Below, one piece after another: positions 43,785-55,200 of a stretch of 64,000 bases of DNA (its first letter is position 1; each line of letters begins with the position of its first letter). The stretch is taken from NCBI RefSeq assembly GCF_000002595.2, contig NC_057005.1, positions 1,207,174 to 1,271,173 on the forward strand, in the 5' to 3' direction. The translations under genes and the position numbers were made by a program. Under the pieces are notes generated by a model, which did not search any database, was not told where the DNA came from, and worked only from the letters and a program-made list of their open reading frames with translations. This stretch comes from Chlamydomonas reinhardtii (lineage: Eukaryota > Chlorophyta > Chlorophyceae > Chlamydomonadales > Chlamydomonadaceae).

Positions 43785-44175
43785 GACGTTTTCACACGGG
43801 CAGGTCCATGTCAAGGCATGACATATGAATGCGGATGTTACAGAGGGGACAGTCCCAGCACCCGAAGACGCGGAGCCATCACATGCTATCAGGGCCCAAC
43901 ATGACTCCACCAACCCCGACTTTGCTGCAAACCCTCCCGCGGGCAAAGTCCGTGTGACTCCGCGCACAGTGAGTCCTAGCAAGCCTCAACCCGCCAGAGC
44001 TCCACCGCTGTGCCTCAACGTCACAAGCCTAGGCACAGAAGTGCCGGGGAACGTCTAGGCCGCAGGACACACGCACAGCGCACGCACTAACCAGGGCGCA
44101 AGCGTCCAGGTACGAGAACGGTCGCCCACGCGTGCATCCTGCCCACACACAAAGCCACCAACCACGCACAACCTC

Positions 44176-44979
44176 TCACGGCGAGGGAGACGGGGAATCA
44201 GCGTCATACGGCAAGCGCAAAACCATGCCGTCACCAACAGCCCGAGAGATGAAAGGATGCGCAGACGGCACAGTGTCCCAACCCTTCGGCCTGATACCCA
44301 AAGTCACAAACGTCTGGAGACGACCCCAGAAGTCAGCTACGACGGCAAGTCCAATGCTCAGCACCCGGGCCGACGGCAGCTTCGCACGCGCCGCCAGCCC
44401 GGCCATAACCATACGCTGCCGACCAAAGTCCAGGGCAGACATAGCAGCGAGACACACCACATCCCACACAGGTGGCGCAAGGCCCGCAGGCGGGGGCACC
44501 AACCACAATTATTGACGAGTGTTGCGGAACTAATGCGTACGTAGACCACAACTCCTCACAAGAGAGGGCACTTAGAGCATCCTCTGGCACGAAACCCATA
44601 GCCATTCCCATGTTTTCCCGCAGGGACAGCGCCACAGTGCAGTCCCAAAACCAGTGACGCCGGTCCCCATCCTGCATGACATATGCCACCAGGCGCAGCA
44701 CGGGCCACCGTCATGGGCACTGCGGAGACCAAGGTGAAGGCAACGCTCCCTCCAGAGCACCGCTGGCAGGGCTTGCATCTTGGCACCGCTTGCCTCACCA
44801 GCTGCCGCGCTGTGGTGGGTCCCGCACCTACTGCACAAGCCCGTCACCCAGCGCTGCACCCTTGCCGCTGCAACCCGCGCACCACTCGGCCAAACACAGC
44901 GTACGACAGCATGGTGACTCCGCGCCGGCTTTTCCGGCCGTCGCGCAACAACATTATGGCGATGTACAGCGCTGTGCAC
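44176..44979 (-). mobile_element. Worn LINE-like remnant (C-terminal part)
   Basis: Several overlapping minus-strand frames carry pieces of one retroelement-like C-terminus: AYVMQDGDRRHWFWDCTVAL (a zinc-finger-like H-W-F-W-D-C motif common at LINE ORF ends), then VVCLAAMSALDFGRQRMVMA, VVADFWGRLQTFVTLGIRPK and WDTVPSAHPFI. The pieces lie in the expected order but in different frames, so the copy is broken, with at least two frame changes. Cys/Arg-rich frames further up (44700-44979) may belong to it. No terminal repeats or flanking duplication found. I call it LINE-like from the motif order; a distant family, different from the element at 21.8-23.0 kb. Confidence 0.5.
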
Positions 44980-45141
44980 AACGCTACTGCATTATTTGCA
45001 CTTTCATTTGTGCCAACTCCTACAGCGCATAGGTCTTGGACTTGGGCTTGCGGATCCTCCTTGCTATCACCTGGACTAAGCCAATCTTTGTAACTTTCTG
45101 TTGAAACACAAAGTTATTAGAGCAGCGTCCATCGCACGGTC

Positions 45142-48100
45142 ATGGGTGACGATGAGGTGCGACACTGCAACAAAGCGGCGCGAAGGCGGTCTCGGTGCAC
45201 CTCGGTTGCGGCCTCCAGGCCCACGCTCGACATGACATGCTGCATGCTTCATACAATCTTTTCAGGAGCGAGGGAGAAGTCGTAGCCGGAGTCCAGCAAG
45301 AGACGGGTGAGCAAAACAGCGGCAAAACGCGGCGTTCGGCAAGTGTCACATGTCACAATAGTTGTACATATGTCTGAAGTCACACACAAAATTACATTGC
45401 AGGAAACACCGCCGGTCTAGGTGAGGACTTCCGGCGGGAGTTAGCTGCGCTCTGTCTGGCAATGTTCTTCTCTGGGCCCCTTGGCCTCGGGCGTAATCTA
45501 TCAGCAAGGCTGATTGTCGGGCGAAGCAACGAGTGCCACCTGCACTCGACCCCAGCACCCAACTCTGGCCGTGCCCCCCACGTGGTTGCGCCCTTCCGCA
45601 GGTCTCGCTCGGCGTCCGTGAAAGACTCTCCCATGAGGTCGCGGTCCCGGTCGAGGTCCCGCAGCCGCAGCGACAGTAGGGACCGAAGCCGGAGCCCCAG
45701 CAAGAGCCGCTCGCGCTCCCGCAGCCGCTCCCGCAGCCGCAGTCCCCGGGCCCGCTCTCCATCCCGCAGCCCTGTCAAGGAGAAGGCCCGGAGCCGCAGC
45801 AAGAGCCCCGCCAAGGGCAAGGGCAAGGGTGGCGGCCGCAGCAGCCGCAGCAAGAGCAAGAGCCGGAGTCGCTCTCCGGATCGGAAGCGCAGCCGCGTGA
45901 ACGGCGGCAGCAGCCGGCGCAGCCGCAGCCCGGCGCGGCGCGGCCGTCGGACGAGCCGCGACAGGTCGCCGGTGGTGAAGCGCTGGGTCAGCAAATCCAA
46001 CTCGCCGACACGGCGGCGCAGCAGGTGAGGCTCCGCCGCGATAGGGTTTGCGCTCTGCGCTTGCGCCGGCAGGGTTGCAAGGCGGATGCTGCTGGTGCGG
46101 GTGTGGGTGCGGGCGTGTGTGTTGCAGAGCACAAGCATAAGGGTGTGTGTGTGTTCTGGACTGGTGCGGCAGCCTGTACGGGTGTGGAAAGAGGAGGGCC
46201 GCCTGCATGACTCGGCAGCACGGCTTCGCCCCCAGGCCGCGCGTGCAGGCAGAGGTGGCTCGTCGAATTGGCATGCGTGCGGCGCGGTGTTGACCGGACA
46301 GGCCACACGCGGGGTTGCACAGCCGCATGGGTCACTGCAAATGGGCCAGAACCGTGCGGGCAGGCGCTTATACTGCTGCTATGTCCTCGCTACATTGCAG
46401 GTCACGCGACCGCGCGCTGCGGGACCGGTCGGACAGGGACCGGTCGGACAGGGACCGCCGGGACCGGGATCGGGATCGCGAGCGGGAACGTGAGCGCGAG
46501 CGGGAGCGCGAACGTGAGCGGGAGCGCGAACGCGAGCGGGAGCGCAGCACACGGGACAAGGACAAGGAGCGCTCAGACCGGGAGCGCTCGGACCGGGACA
46601 AAGGCAAAGACAAAGACAGGGAGAAGGACAAGGACAAGGACAAGGAGCGGCGCACGGAGCGGAGCGACCGGGACCGGGAGGGGCGCAGCTCCGGGGCTGC
46701 AGCGGTGGCGTCGGGCGAAGAGCACGTGTCCAGCACTGTCAAGGTGCGGGTGCGAGCGGGCGCGTGTGTATGCCAGTGTGCTGGGTAGGGCATGGCAAGG
46801 GAACGGGAGTGCGCGTTGTGCGCAACGCTGCATCACCAACGGCCAGCGCGGGGACAATGTTGTGGCGTACAGTCGGGGCATGAGAGATGAACACAGGCAC
46901 GCGTGCGAAAGGTTCTACTGTGGCGCTTTGCTGCCTTCGCAGCCACAAGTTCGCACTCGCCTCGGTCGCGTTCAACCACGCCATACCGCACAACACGGCT
47001 CAGGAATGCTAGGGACACGTCCTCACCCCTCCACCAGCACCGCCACGCACCGACCTCTGACACCACGCCACACCGCTCCCTGCCGCCCCTCCTTCCCTCC
47101 CTCCCCCCCAGGACCTCGTTGAGAAGGCTCTGATGGAGCTGACTGAGAAGCAGCGCCTGCCCTGCAATATCTCCATCCTCAACGACTACATGCACCTGCG
47201 GGACAGGTGCGCGGCTCTGAGCGGGAGGCACCGGGGTGGGAGGGGGTGGGACAGGCGGGAAGGTGGGCAACGGAGGTTAGGAGGGCGCGTGGGAGTGCCT
47301 TATGGTCACCCCCCCCCCAGTGCAACTGCGTACGGTTGAAGAGTAACGGGTCCCGGGTATGCTAGGATGTCGCTTTCTCAGATACGTTAGCACAGCAAGG
47401 TGCTGGTGCGGAGCGGACAAACACACTAAGTGACGCACATGGGCGCGCCAGCCGTCAGCCTGAGCCGCTTGGCCCTGTGTTCCGCCCCCTGGGGCACTGT
47501 CCCGCCCCCGCAGGCACTTCAGCTACAAGCAGTGCGGCTTCGCCAGCTTCACGCTGTTCTGCAAGTGGTTCGAGAAGGAGGGCTGGCTGTCGGTGGACCA
47601 GGAGCGCAGCAGCGTGGTCATCAGGTGGGGCGAGTCGCGCGTGCGAGGAAAGCGCAAGGGAAGGGGGTCGGCATCGTGCGTGTAGCGTGGGCGCGGTGTG
47701 TGGATATGTTTACACATGTACGTGTGCTCAAGGAAACATGGTACGGAGACACGCGGGTCATGTGTGTTTGTGGGGGTGGGCGTCCAGGGTGGTGGCAGAG
47801 GGTGGTGGGCTACAGGGTCACGGGCTGCAGAGTCCCGTGGATGTCGTTCAGCAGGTCCCGTATCCGGTGAGAGACGGGGTATCTTATGCCCGCAACGCAT
47901 AGTCACGCCTGACGCACCGCCGCTGCCATGCCGTCTGAGGGCTGCTTGTTCCCCTTTTCCACATTCATGCAGCCGGACCAAGTTTGAGGGCAAGGTGTCC
48001 CGCCGCGACCGGAGCAGCCCCGAGCGCCGCTCGTCGCGCGAGCGGGCGCGCAAGCGCGAGGCGCGCCGCGTGAAGCGCGCGCGCGGCGGCGTGCGGGAGC

Positions 48101-48716
48101 GGGAAAAGCGGGAGCGGCGGGAGCGGGGCGGCAGCGGCCGCGATCGGGGCGACAAGGACGACAAGGAGGATGGCGAGGACCGCGGGCGGAAACGGTGAGG
48201 AGAGGTGAAGGGGGCAGGGGCTGCGTGGTGACTGGCAAAGCGCACATTCGTGGCGGTGGGCTGGCAAACGGTGGAATGGGACCTAGGGCTGGGAAAGGGT
48301 TATGGATGGCGTGCCTGGAAGGGGTGGTGCGTGCCGGCGGAACTGTTCTGTCGCACACAGTGCGACAGTCGCCGTGTTTAGGAAAGCGCATGACGCGAGC
48401 GCGAGTAGGATCAAGTGCACCGCAACGCACTCTACCGGTGCTGGGAGCGGCACGGCGTGCTAGCGGCACACTGCCCTCTCACAACCACGCATACCATCGT
48501 GCCGTTGATGCCACCGCTTCTGTCGCCACACATCGATGCCGCTGCCCACCGCTGCGTGCGCGCAGGTCGCGGTCGCACTCCCGCTCGCGTTCCCGCTCCA
48601 GTGCGCGCTCGCTCTCTCGATCACCGCGCCGCGAGTCGCCGCCGGCCGCGTCCCCGCGGCGCGACTCCCCCAAACCCAGCAAATCCCCCGCCGGCTCGCC
48701 CGGCCGCGACGATTGA
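45142..48716 (+). CDS. RS-rich nuclear protein, splicing-factor-like
   Basis: Probable pre-mRNA splicing or RNA-binding factor. Exons 45142-45156 (15 bp, MGDDE), 45266-45306, 45602-46024, 46401-46743, 47112-47206, 47514-47624, 47973-48194 and 48566-48716; phases agree, 466 residues. Residues 6-175 are an RS domain (SRSRSRSRSDSRDRSRSPSK). Next is a long RD/RE repeat (DRDRERERERERERER type, about 185-250). A compact globular domain (about 275-343) reads LVEKALMELTEKQRLPCNIS ... HFSYKQCGFASFTLFCKWFE ... WLSVDQERSSVVI, with the spacing of an OST-HTH/LOTUS-like winged helix (YGF.SF..F pattern). A KR/RE-rich region and a second RS tail end it. All introns from the third on are phase 2 or 0. An alternative last exon exists (next entry). 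Domain name is tentative; the RS class is clear. Confidence 0.8.
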
Positions 48717-48901
48717 GTAGGTCACCAGCATGCGCATGTGCCGGTGCTGTCGCGGCTCCTCAAACGCCCGGCCCTATGTCACCTTGCCCTTGTTGAAAAT
48801 TCTACAACATGGCTTGGTGTTGCCGAGGGGCTGGCTGCACCAGTGCTGACCGCCCTCTCGCCGCTGCTGTGCATCTGTACCCCGCTCTGCTGCCTGTGCA
48901 G

Positions 48902-49073
48902 GTCACGGCACACGTCCCGCTCGCCACGGCGTCGCGGCGAGGGATCGCCCGATACGGAGCGCTGGCAGCTGGACCCCGCGCCGCCGGTAGTGGTGGTGGC
49001 GGCGGCAGCGGCGGCGGAGCCGGCGCCGGCGCGCGTTGAGGATGGGGAGCGGTGGAAGATGGGAGACCTGTGA
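48902..49073 (+). CDS. Candidate alternative terminal exon of the RS-rich gene
   Basis: After a good acceptor (CTGCCTGTGCAG) an open 172-bp exon begins with one phase-completing G and reads RSRHTSRSPRRRGEGSPDTE, then an Ala/Pro/Val-rich tail ending EDGERWKMGDL and TGA at 49071-49073. It has the same entry phase as exon 48566-48716 (both start G-TC), so exon 7 could splice to either, giving two C-termini. The usual last exon has no phase-fitting donor into it. RS content and GC-rich codon use argue against a chance frame. Confidence 0.5.
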
Positions 49074-49380
49074 GCAGCTGCGGGGGTTGTGGTGGCACTG
49101 GCATTAGGGCAGATAACTGGTGTGGCGATGTGTTTGTGGGTGGATGGGTGGGTGCGGACCGCTGATGTCCGCCAGCACGCGGCGGCAAGGGGCAGCGAGT
49201 AGGCAGGGTGCCAGGAGAGCCGGGGAGGTGGGCGGCTGCAGCTGGAGGCGACGAACATGAGAGGGAGGTGCGCAGTGCGGCGTGGAGTTCCGCAAGCTGA
49301 GTGGAGGCAACAGGAAGCAGGGTCTTCGCGGCCTCACCAACCAAGGCGTCAGATCATGCCAATGGATCTGGTCTAGCGTA

Positions 49381-49385
49381 TGTAA
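49381..49385 (+). terminator. TGTAA signal downstream of the RS-rich gene
   Basis: First plus-strand TGTAA after both candidate stops (48716, 49073); would serve either isoform. Confidence 0.6.
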
Positions 49386-49550
49386 GGTTTGCACGCTTTC
49401 TTGGTGAAAGTGCCTCCCGCGCGCGGCTCAACAACAAGGCCCGGTGCCCTAACAAGACGGGACACAGACCATATACTGCAGCGCACCTGCGCATAGCTCC
49501 GCACTACCGTACAGTCCTTAGCCGACGAGCCAGCAAGTAAAAATGCGACA

Positions 49551-49555
49551 TTACA
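49551..49555 (-). terminator. TGTAA signal of the unknown minus-strand gene
   Basis: TTACA in plus sense, 277 bp past the stop at 49832; with the plus-strand signal at 49381 it gives two convergent transcripts about 165 bp apart. Confidence 0.55.
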
Positions 49556-49633
49556 AGAAGCACCACCACCACATCGGGACTACGCTTTCCTGCCCCTTGC
49601 CATGTTCCATCACGAGAAGCACCACCACCACAT
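49556..49633. repeat. Short duplicated motif AGAAGCACCACCACCACAT
   Basis: The 19-bp motif appears at 49557-49575 and 49615-49633, about 40 bp apart, in the 3' region of the minus-strand gene. No function is evident. Confidence 0.85.
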
Positions 49634-49831
49634 GATTGCGTTGGTCACAAGTGGGATTTGCTGACTCAGTTCACAAGCCAGTGACGTGGAAAGCGATCAA
49701 CCTGCTCTGGACCCCAGGGGCGCTCCACCTGCAACGCCGTCGGCCTACTCTAGCTCTAGTAGGCTTGCTCCCATAGGACGCTCCACTCCTCATGTCATCA
49801 CTCTACATCTCTACTTACAGCATAGGCGACA

Positions 49832-51483
49832 CTACCCGCGGCCAAGCAGCCGCCGCGCCGCCCGGCGTAACTCCACAAGCTCTGCGGCGCTCGGCTCCCC
49901 GTTCCGGCCCCGTCGCGCCGCCAGGGCCGCCCACGCCTCCGCCGGTGGCGCCGCCCCCGGGACCCCTGCCAACGTGCCGCCCGCCGCCCCACCCAGGGGC
50001 TCCAGATCTGCAGCCGTCGCGGGCTGATGCAGGGGCGGCGGCAGGAGGAGGAAGGCGGACGGGGCAGAGGAAGCTGGGGGCAGGGCCAGAGGCCGCGGCG
50101 GGGGCGCCTGAAGCTCCTCAAGCTCAGCCTGGTGCGGTTTGACGGGTGGCGAGCACAGGATGTAGTGGAGCGGTGTGATCGAGTATTCGAGTAGGAACTG
50201 GCGGTGTGTCATTGAGGCATCGAGCGCCCCGCCCGCAGGTGCAGTCATCCTCAAGGCACACAACACACACACATATATCCGCCCATTGTGTGTATCTACC
50301 GTGTTCCCAGACCACACGCAGCCCGGGCCGGCTCCACGCACCAGCACGAGGTCCACGGCGCCTGTGCTCATGGCGTCCCCCACGAAGTTGGTCGTGGGCC
50401 CCACCCGCACCACCTCGTACCCAGGGCCGCTGCTGCTGCCGCGGTAGCCGCCGCCGCCGCCGCCCCCAGCCGCTGCTACAGCCAGCTGTTTGTGTCGCGC
50501 GCTGCCACTGCTGATGCCGATGGCGCCGCAGCCAGGGCCGTGGCCAGGGCCGGAGGCGTCGAGCGCCGCCGTGCCCTTGGGGACCACCTGCAAGTGGGCA
50601 TGTCGGCGTTGCCAGGTTGCTCAGATTCACGTGCATGCGTCAGACTGTCTGGGCATGCATGCGTGCGTGCATTCGGGGGCGTCCGTTCCTCATGGCCGAG
50701 GACCTGCGTGTCGACACGCACCCTGGCTGGCCAATCCGTCTTCACCCTTTTGCCCACGCCTGTTGTCCCATTGGAGCTTCCTCACCTTCCTGTACGGCCC
50801 GCCGTGTGGATCCTTCGTCCACAGCTCCCTACGGTATGCAGGCGGGAATTGCACACACGGTCGCCCGTGCACCGCCTCGTCCTGCCGCTCGTGCGCTCTA
50901 GTGGCATAGCCTGCCCTTCCCATGCAGCCTCTCAGCACACCCGCCTGAAGTGGAAGCGCTCAGCGTCCGCGCGCCTAGCTGCCAGCGCCGCCCGCCGCGC
51001 CTCTACCTGCAGAGCAGCAGCACGCCGGTGGCACACGCACTGCGCCCCACCATGTCTCTGTAACATAAGCACACATCCCTGAGGCCATCACCACCGGCTC
51101 TTGGCACACCGAAAGGCCTGCGCTGCAGCCCTGCATCACAACCTCGCGCCCCCCACCTCGCCGGCATCCGGCGGCGGCGCGGCCAGCTCCGCCAGAGCCC
51201 ACGAGGCGCGGGAGCGGCTCAGCGCCAGCTGTCCTTCACCACCATTTGCTTGTCCACCTGTGGCTGCTTGCTCCGCCTGGCCTGCTGTCGCCATCAGGTC
51301 CATGCTGTCGCCGTCGTAGGCGCTGCCGCTGTCGCCACTGCCGCTGCCGCTGCCTTGGACCAGGTCGCCCGGGCGGAGGACCACGCAGTCGCTTACAGGT
51401 TGAGCCCCAGGCCGCGGACAACAGGCGTCGAGGCTGCAACTATTGAGCTGCTGCAGCTCATTGGCAGATATTTCGCCTGGCAT
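49832..51483 (-). CDS. Unrecognised protein with a short coiled coil
   Basis: Proposed exons (minus): 51483-51157, 51006-50941, 50587-49832; all introns phase 0, good GTG donors and GCAG acceptors, 382 residues. N-terminus MPGEISANELQQLNSCSLDA; acidic Ser/Gly stretch (about 45-70); Ala/Glu/Arg helix-forming region SWALAELAAPPP...EARRAALAARRADAERFHFR (about 90-131); Gly-rich stretch near 160-175; then YEVVRVGPTTNFVGDAMSTG, LVLVRGAGPGCVWSGNT and the compact MTHRQFLLEYSITPLHYILC before a Pro/Ala tail. The last ATG-proximal segment near 50250-50300 might instead be a tiny intron (GTAGAT...TTGAG), but the frame is open without it. I recognise no family. The start could lie further upstream in the same open frame (to 51588). 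Confidence 0.6.
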
Positions 51484-52275
51484 TGGTCTGTGTAAGAGCG
51501 GCGGGCGAGGAGGAGGAGAGACCTGGAGTACGCGCTGTTTCTTGGCACGTCCGAACCCTGGTCCCGTCTTGGCAGCGCCCGATCTCACTTCGTGAGGTTA
51601 CTGCAACTTCTTCTGCAGCGCTTGTGGACATCACATGCTTCTGGCACACGAGCGTATGCAACAGGGGCGTGATGGGACAGGGTAAGGCGCAGGTTAGCGT
51701 AGTCCCGTAGGGTGCAGCGCATGCCTGTATGCCTGGAGCGGGCACCGTTCCGCTGCCTCATGCAGTCATGCCTATGCGGCCAGGTAGAGGGCATCTCAGG
51801 AGGTCTGTTGCCGGGCTGGAGGGCACAAGGGCGCAGGAAACGGGAAGTGTGCGCGCGGTGACCGGGCAAGGCGGGGCGGGCAGGGGCGGGCTAGGCGGGG
51901 TGGCGGGTGTGGTCTTGGGTGTGGTCGTGGACGCTGACACGCACGTACAACCGGACGCACATTGCGTCCCTGCGCTTGTTCACGATTCGCATAGCTCAGC
52001 TGATCGTATTATAAGAATGACTGGCAAGCGCTAGGCCGGCGCAGCTTCTAAATAAGCAGGAAACCGAGCATAAGGGCTGACACTTGACGTTGCATAAGAT
52101 ACACGCCAGCGCTGCGTTCAATTTGCCGGTCTGCGGTCAAACTACATATCATTAAAAGGTTATAGGGCCAATAACAGGGGCGCGCTTCAAGCGCCGAGCA
52201 TTTTTGGTTGATTGGACGCCGATACACCTATCCGGCCTTCAATTGGTCGCATCGAACTTGGGATAGCACGTTGGA
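51484..52275. promoter_or_regulatory. Divergent upstream region (unknown gene / COX15)
   Basis: About 790 bp. A G-rich stretch (GGGCAAGGCGGGGCGGGCAG, 51865-51884) is followed by AT-richer DNA (52010-52210) before COX15. No element can be assigned. Confidence 0.4.
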
Positions 52276-55200
52276 ATGTCGGGCAGCCAGGGCTCTCGCG
52301 GAGTCACGCTGCTGGCTCGTTTCGCGGCGAGCGGTGTTGCATCGGCCACCGTGCGCGCGACAGAATCGGGTCTGCTGGGCTCTGGAGGCCTGCTATCGTC
52401 GACGGCGTCTCAGGGCAGCCAGGGCGCCCGAAGCCTACGAGCGCTTTTCCGTGATGCAGCGCACGCAGCGTGCGGCCGCCAACTGTCGACTGCAGCGGCG
52501 GCCAGCGCGGCCGGTGCCGGCTCCGGCGCGGGGAAGCGCTGCAGCGGGATGATTTTGAGCACAGGCATCTTGTCCCGTTGCTTGGCAACTACTGTGAGTT
52601 TTGGCGGGGAAGTCACGAGAGGGGCTGAGCTAAAGCGCCCGGTGATGGTGGGTAGCAACCGTCATGTCGCAGCGCACGCGCACGTTCAGGACCGTACCAC
52701 CAACCGGGGCTGTGCCTCGCCGCCGTGACTTGACACGGCCTGCTCTCAACCGACCTTTCTGATTGCAGGCGGAGGCCGGCTCCTCTGCCGCTACTGCTTC
52801 TGGGCGAGGTGGGTACGGGCGTCCGGGCTTCACCATACCTGTCGGGATGGTGGTGTGCGGCCGCTCCGCACGATATGCGGATTTGGCAGGATTGCGGATG
52901 TCAACACGATTGGCGGGCACGACACCTTCCAAATTGTTTACAAGAAAAGAGAGGCGCGGGGCCATCCAGTGCACGCATGGCACCTCGTCGACGCATGAAA
53001 CCGCTGGCAACCACTGCCCACCCACAGGCCTGCTTGCGGGCACCCGTGCGGGCGCCTCCTCTGCCGGCGCCGGCACCTCCTCCCGCTGCTCCCTGCCGTC
53101 GCGGCTGCTGCTGCTGCCCTCCCGCCTCAAGTCCACTGCGGCTGCTGTGGCTGAGGAGGTGCGTGGCGGTGCTATTGCGTCAATGTCTCTCATCACAGCC
53201 ACCACAGCGGCTAACACCACACAACTAAGTGTTACCCACCCTGCCAACCGCACCTGCCTCCACCCCACCCCCACAGGCCGCCGCGGCTGCCTCCTCCTCC
53301 GCTGCCGCCTCCGCCGCCTCCGCTGCCTCCGCCTACGGCGGCGCGGCGCTGAGCGCGGGCCTGAGTGACGGCGCCCGCCGCGCGCTGGCGGCTTGGCTGG
53401 GCGTGTGTGCGGGCTGGGTGTACAGCATGGTGGTGCTGGGCGGCATCACGCGCCTCACCCGCTCCGGCCTGTCCATGACCGAGTGGAAACTGACGGGTGA
53501 GCGGAGGAGGGGGAGCGGGGAGGGAAGAGAACGGAGGAGGAGAGGGAGAGGGGAACGGAGGGGAATAGAGCTATGGAAACATGACCGTAACCGTTCCGGA
53601 TTGCCGTTCCCGTACCCACCTGTCAAGGCCCCACCACTCCTGCTCCGGCCCTGTAGGCGAGCGGCCGCCTGTGACGCAGTCGGACTGGGAGGCGGAGTTC
53701 ACCAAGTACAAGGCCAGCCCAGAGTACAAGAAGGTGAGGAGTAGGGGTGGCCGGGTGGTTTTAAGGTGCGCGGGACCGAGGGCGGGGAGAAACGGGGGCC
53801 GTGGAGCCTTTGCATCAGTCCCGTGAAGCATGCGGGATGGTTGTACGCTCAAGCCCAAGGACAGGCGGGTGAACGGTGGTCGTCTGGCGGTGTTGGGGAA
53901 GGGTGCTTGTTTGCCCGACCCAAAGAATTAGGTCTTAAATCGGTACCGGTAGTCAAGATTGCACGTGTGTGGCACGGGTTGGGTGAGCAAAGGGGCGAGA
54001 ACCGTGTCGCTGGCAAATCAGTGTGCCTTACCATATGTGCGCCGCCATGCGCCACACAGATCCACCGCAGCATGACACTCGAGGAGTTCAAGTTCATCTA
54101 CTGGATGGAGTACGCGCACCGGTGGGTGTGGGGGGGGGGGGAGGGGGGTTAGTGTGCCCGCCGGCGCTCCCGCGCGGCGTGATGCTCGGCGCTGCCCCGC
54201 GGCTGCACAAGCCCTCAACCGTCACTTACCCTCCTCCCAACACAAAAACACACAAATGATCTTGGTTTGGACGTGTGCTGCTTCCCGGTCTGGCCAAGAA
54301 CAATGGCAAGCAGGGGTTGTCGTGCACGGAGCTATGCATGGCTGCCTTCATGGCAGTACAAACACATATGCGCGCGGCTTTGCTTGCGCTTTCGCGTGCA
54401 CCCTGTCGACCCTTTCCCCTTGTGCTTTCCCAACACGTTCACACACGTGCAGCATGTGGGGTCGCTTCCTGGGTCTGGCGTTTGCGCTGCCCGCCGCCTA
54501 CTTCGCGGCGCGGCGCTGGATCAACGGCCCCCTGGCTCGGCGCCTGGGGCTGCTATTCTTCATGGGGGGGACTCAGGTGCGCGCGTGTGGTGCGCGTCCC
54601 CTGGGGTGGGGGGCGGGGCCAGCCGTCCATGCAAGACGGGGCGGATGTTGCTTATGCTGCACACGGGAGTATGTGTGTGTGTGATGTGTGTAGGTGTGCT
54701 TGTTGAAGGGACCGCTGTGCATGTGGGTACGTGAGGATGAGCTTGTAAAAGCTGGATGGGCGCGAGCATGGGGCCTTGCACTGGGGCACGTGTTTCGTCA
54801 AAGGTTATTCGCGAGTGACCATTCGCCTATCCCTCACCTCTCCCTCCACTCCTGGATGTGCTTCCGCCTCCGCTGTCTCATCTCAACCTCCTGTTTTCCT
54901 CGCCGCCGCCGCCTCCACACAGGGCTTTGTGGGGTGGTGGATGGTGCGGAGTGGCCTGGAGGTGAGGGGGGGAGGGCCGCGTGACGCGTGGTGGCTGACA
55001 CGCACGTGTCTCCCCCGAGACAGGCTGGGGGGCTGGGGTGTGCGGGGTCCGACCTTGCCATACGCGCACGTGCGGTTTCCATGCACTGCGTCGTGTTACA
55101 ATTTGTGAGGGCGGCTCCGCCGCCGGAGAGGGTACCTGCAAGCAGAGAGCTGCGGTCTTCGTGCGGGGTTGGGAGGGCGAGCCCGAACCGCCGCGTAGCC

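Noticed and set aside
46315-46493. Separate gene starting at 46315 (MHSRMGHCKW or alternatives)
   Set aside because: The open frame is intron read-through into exon 46401-46743 of the RS-rich gene.
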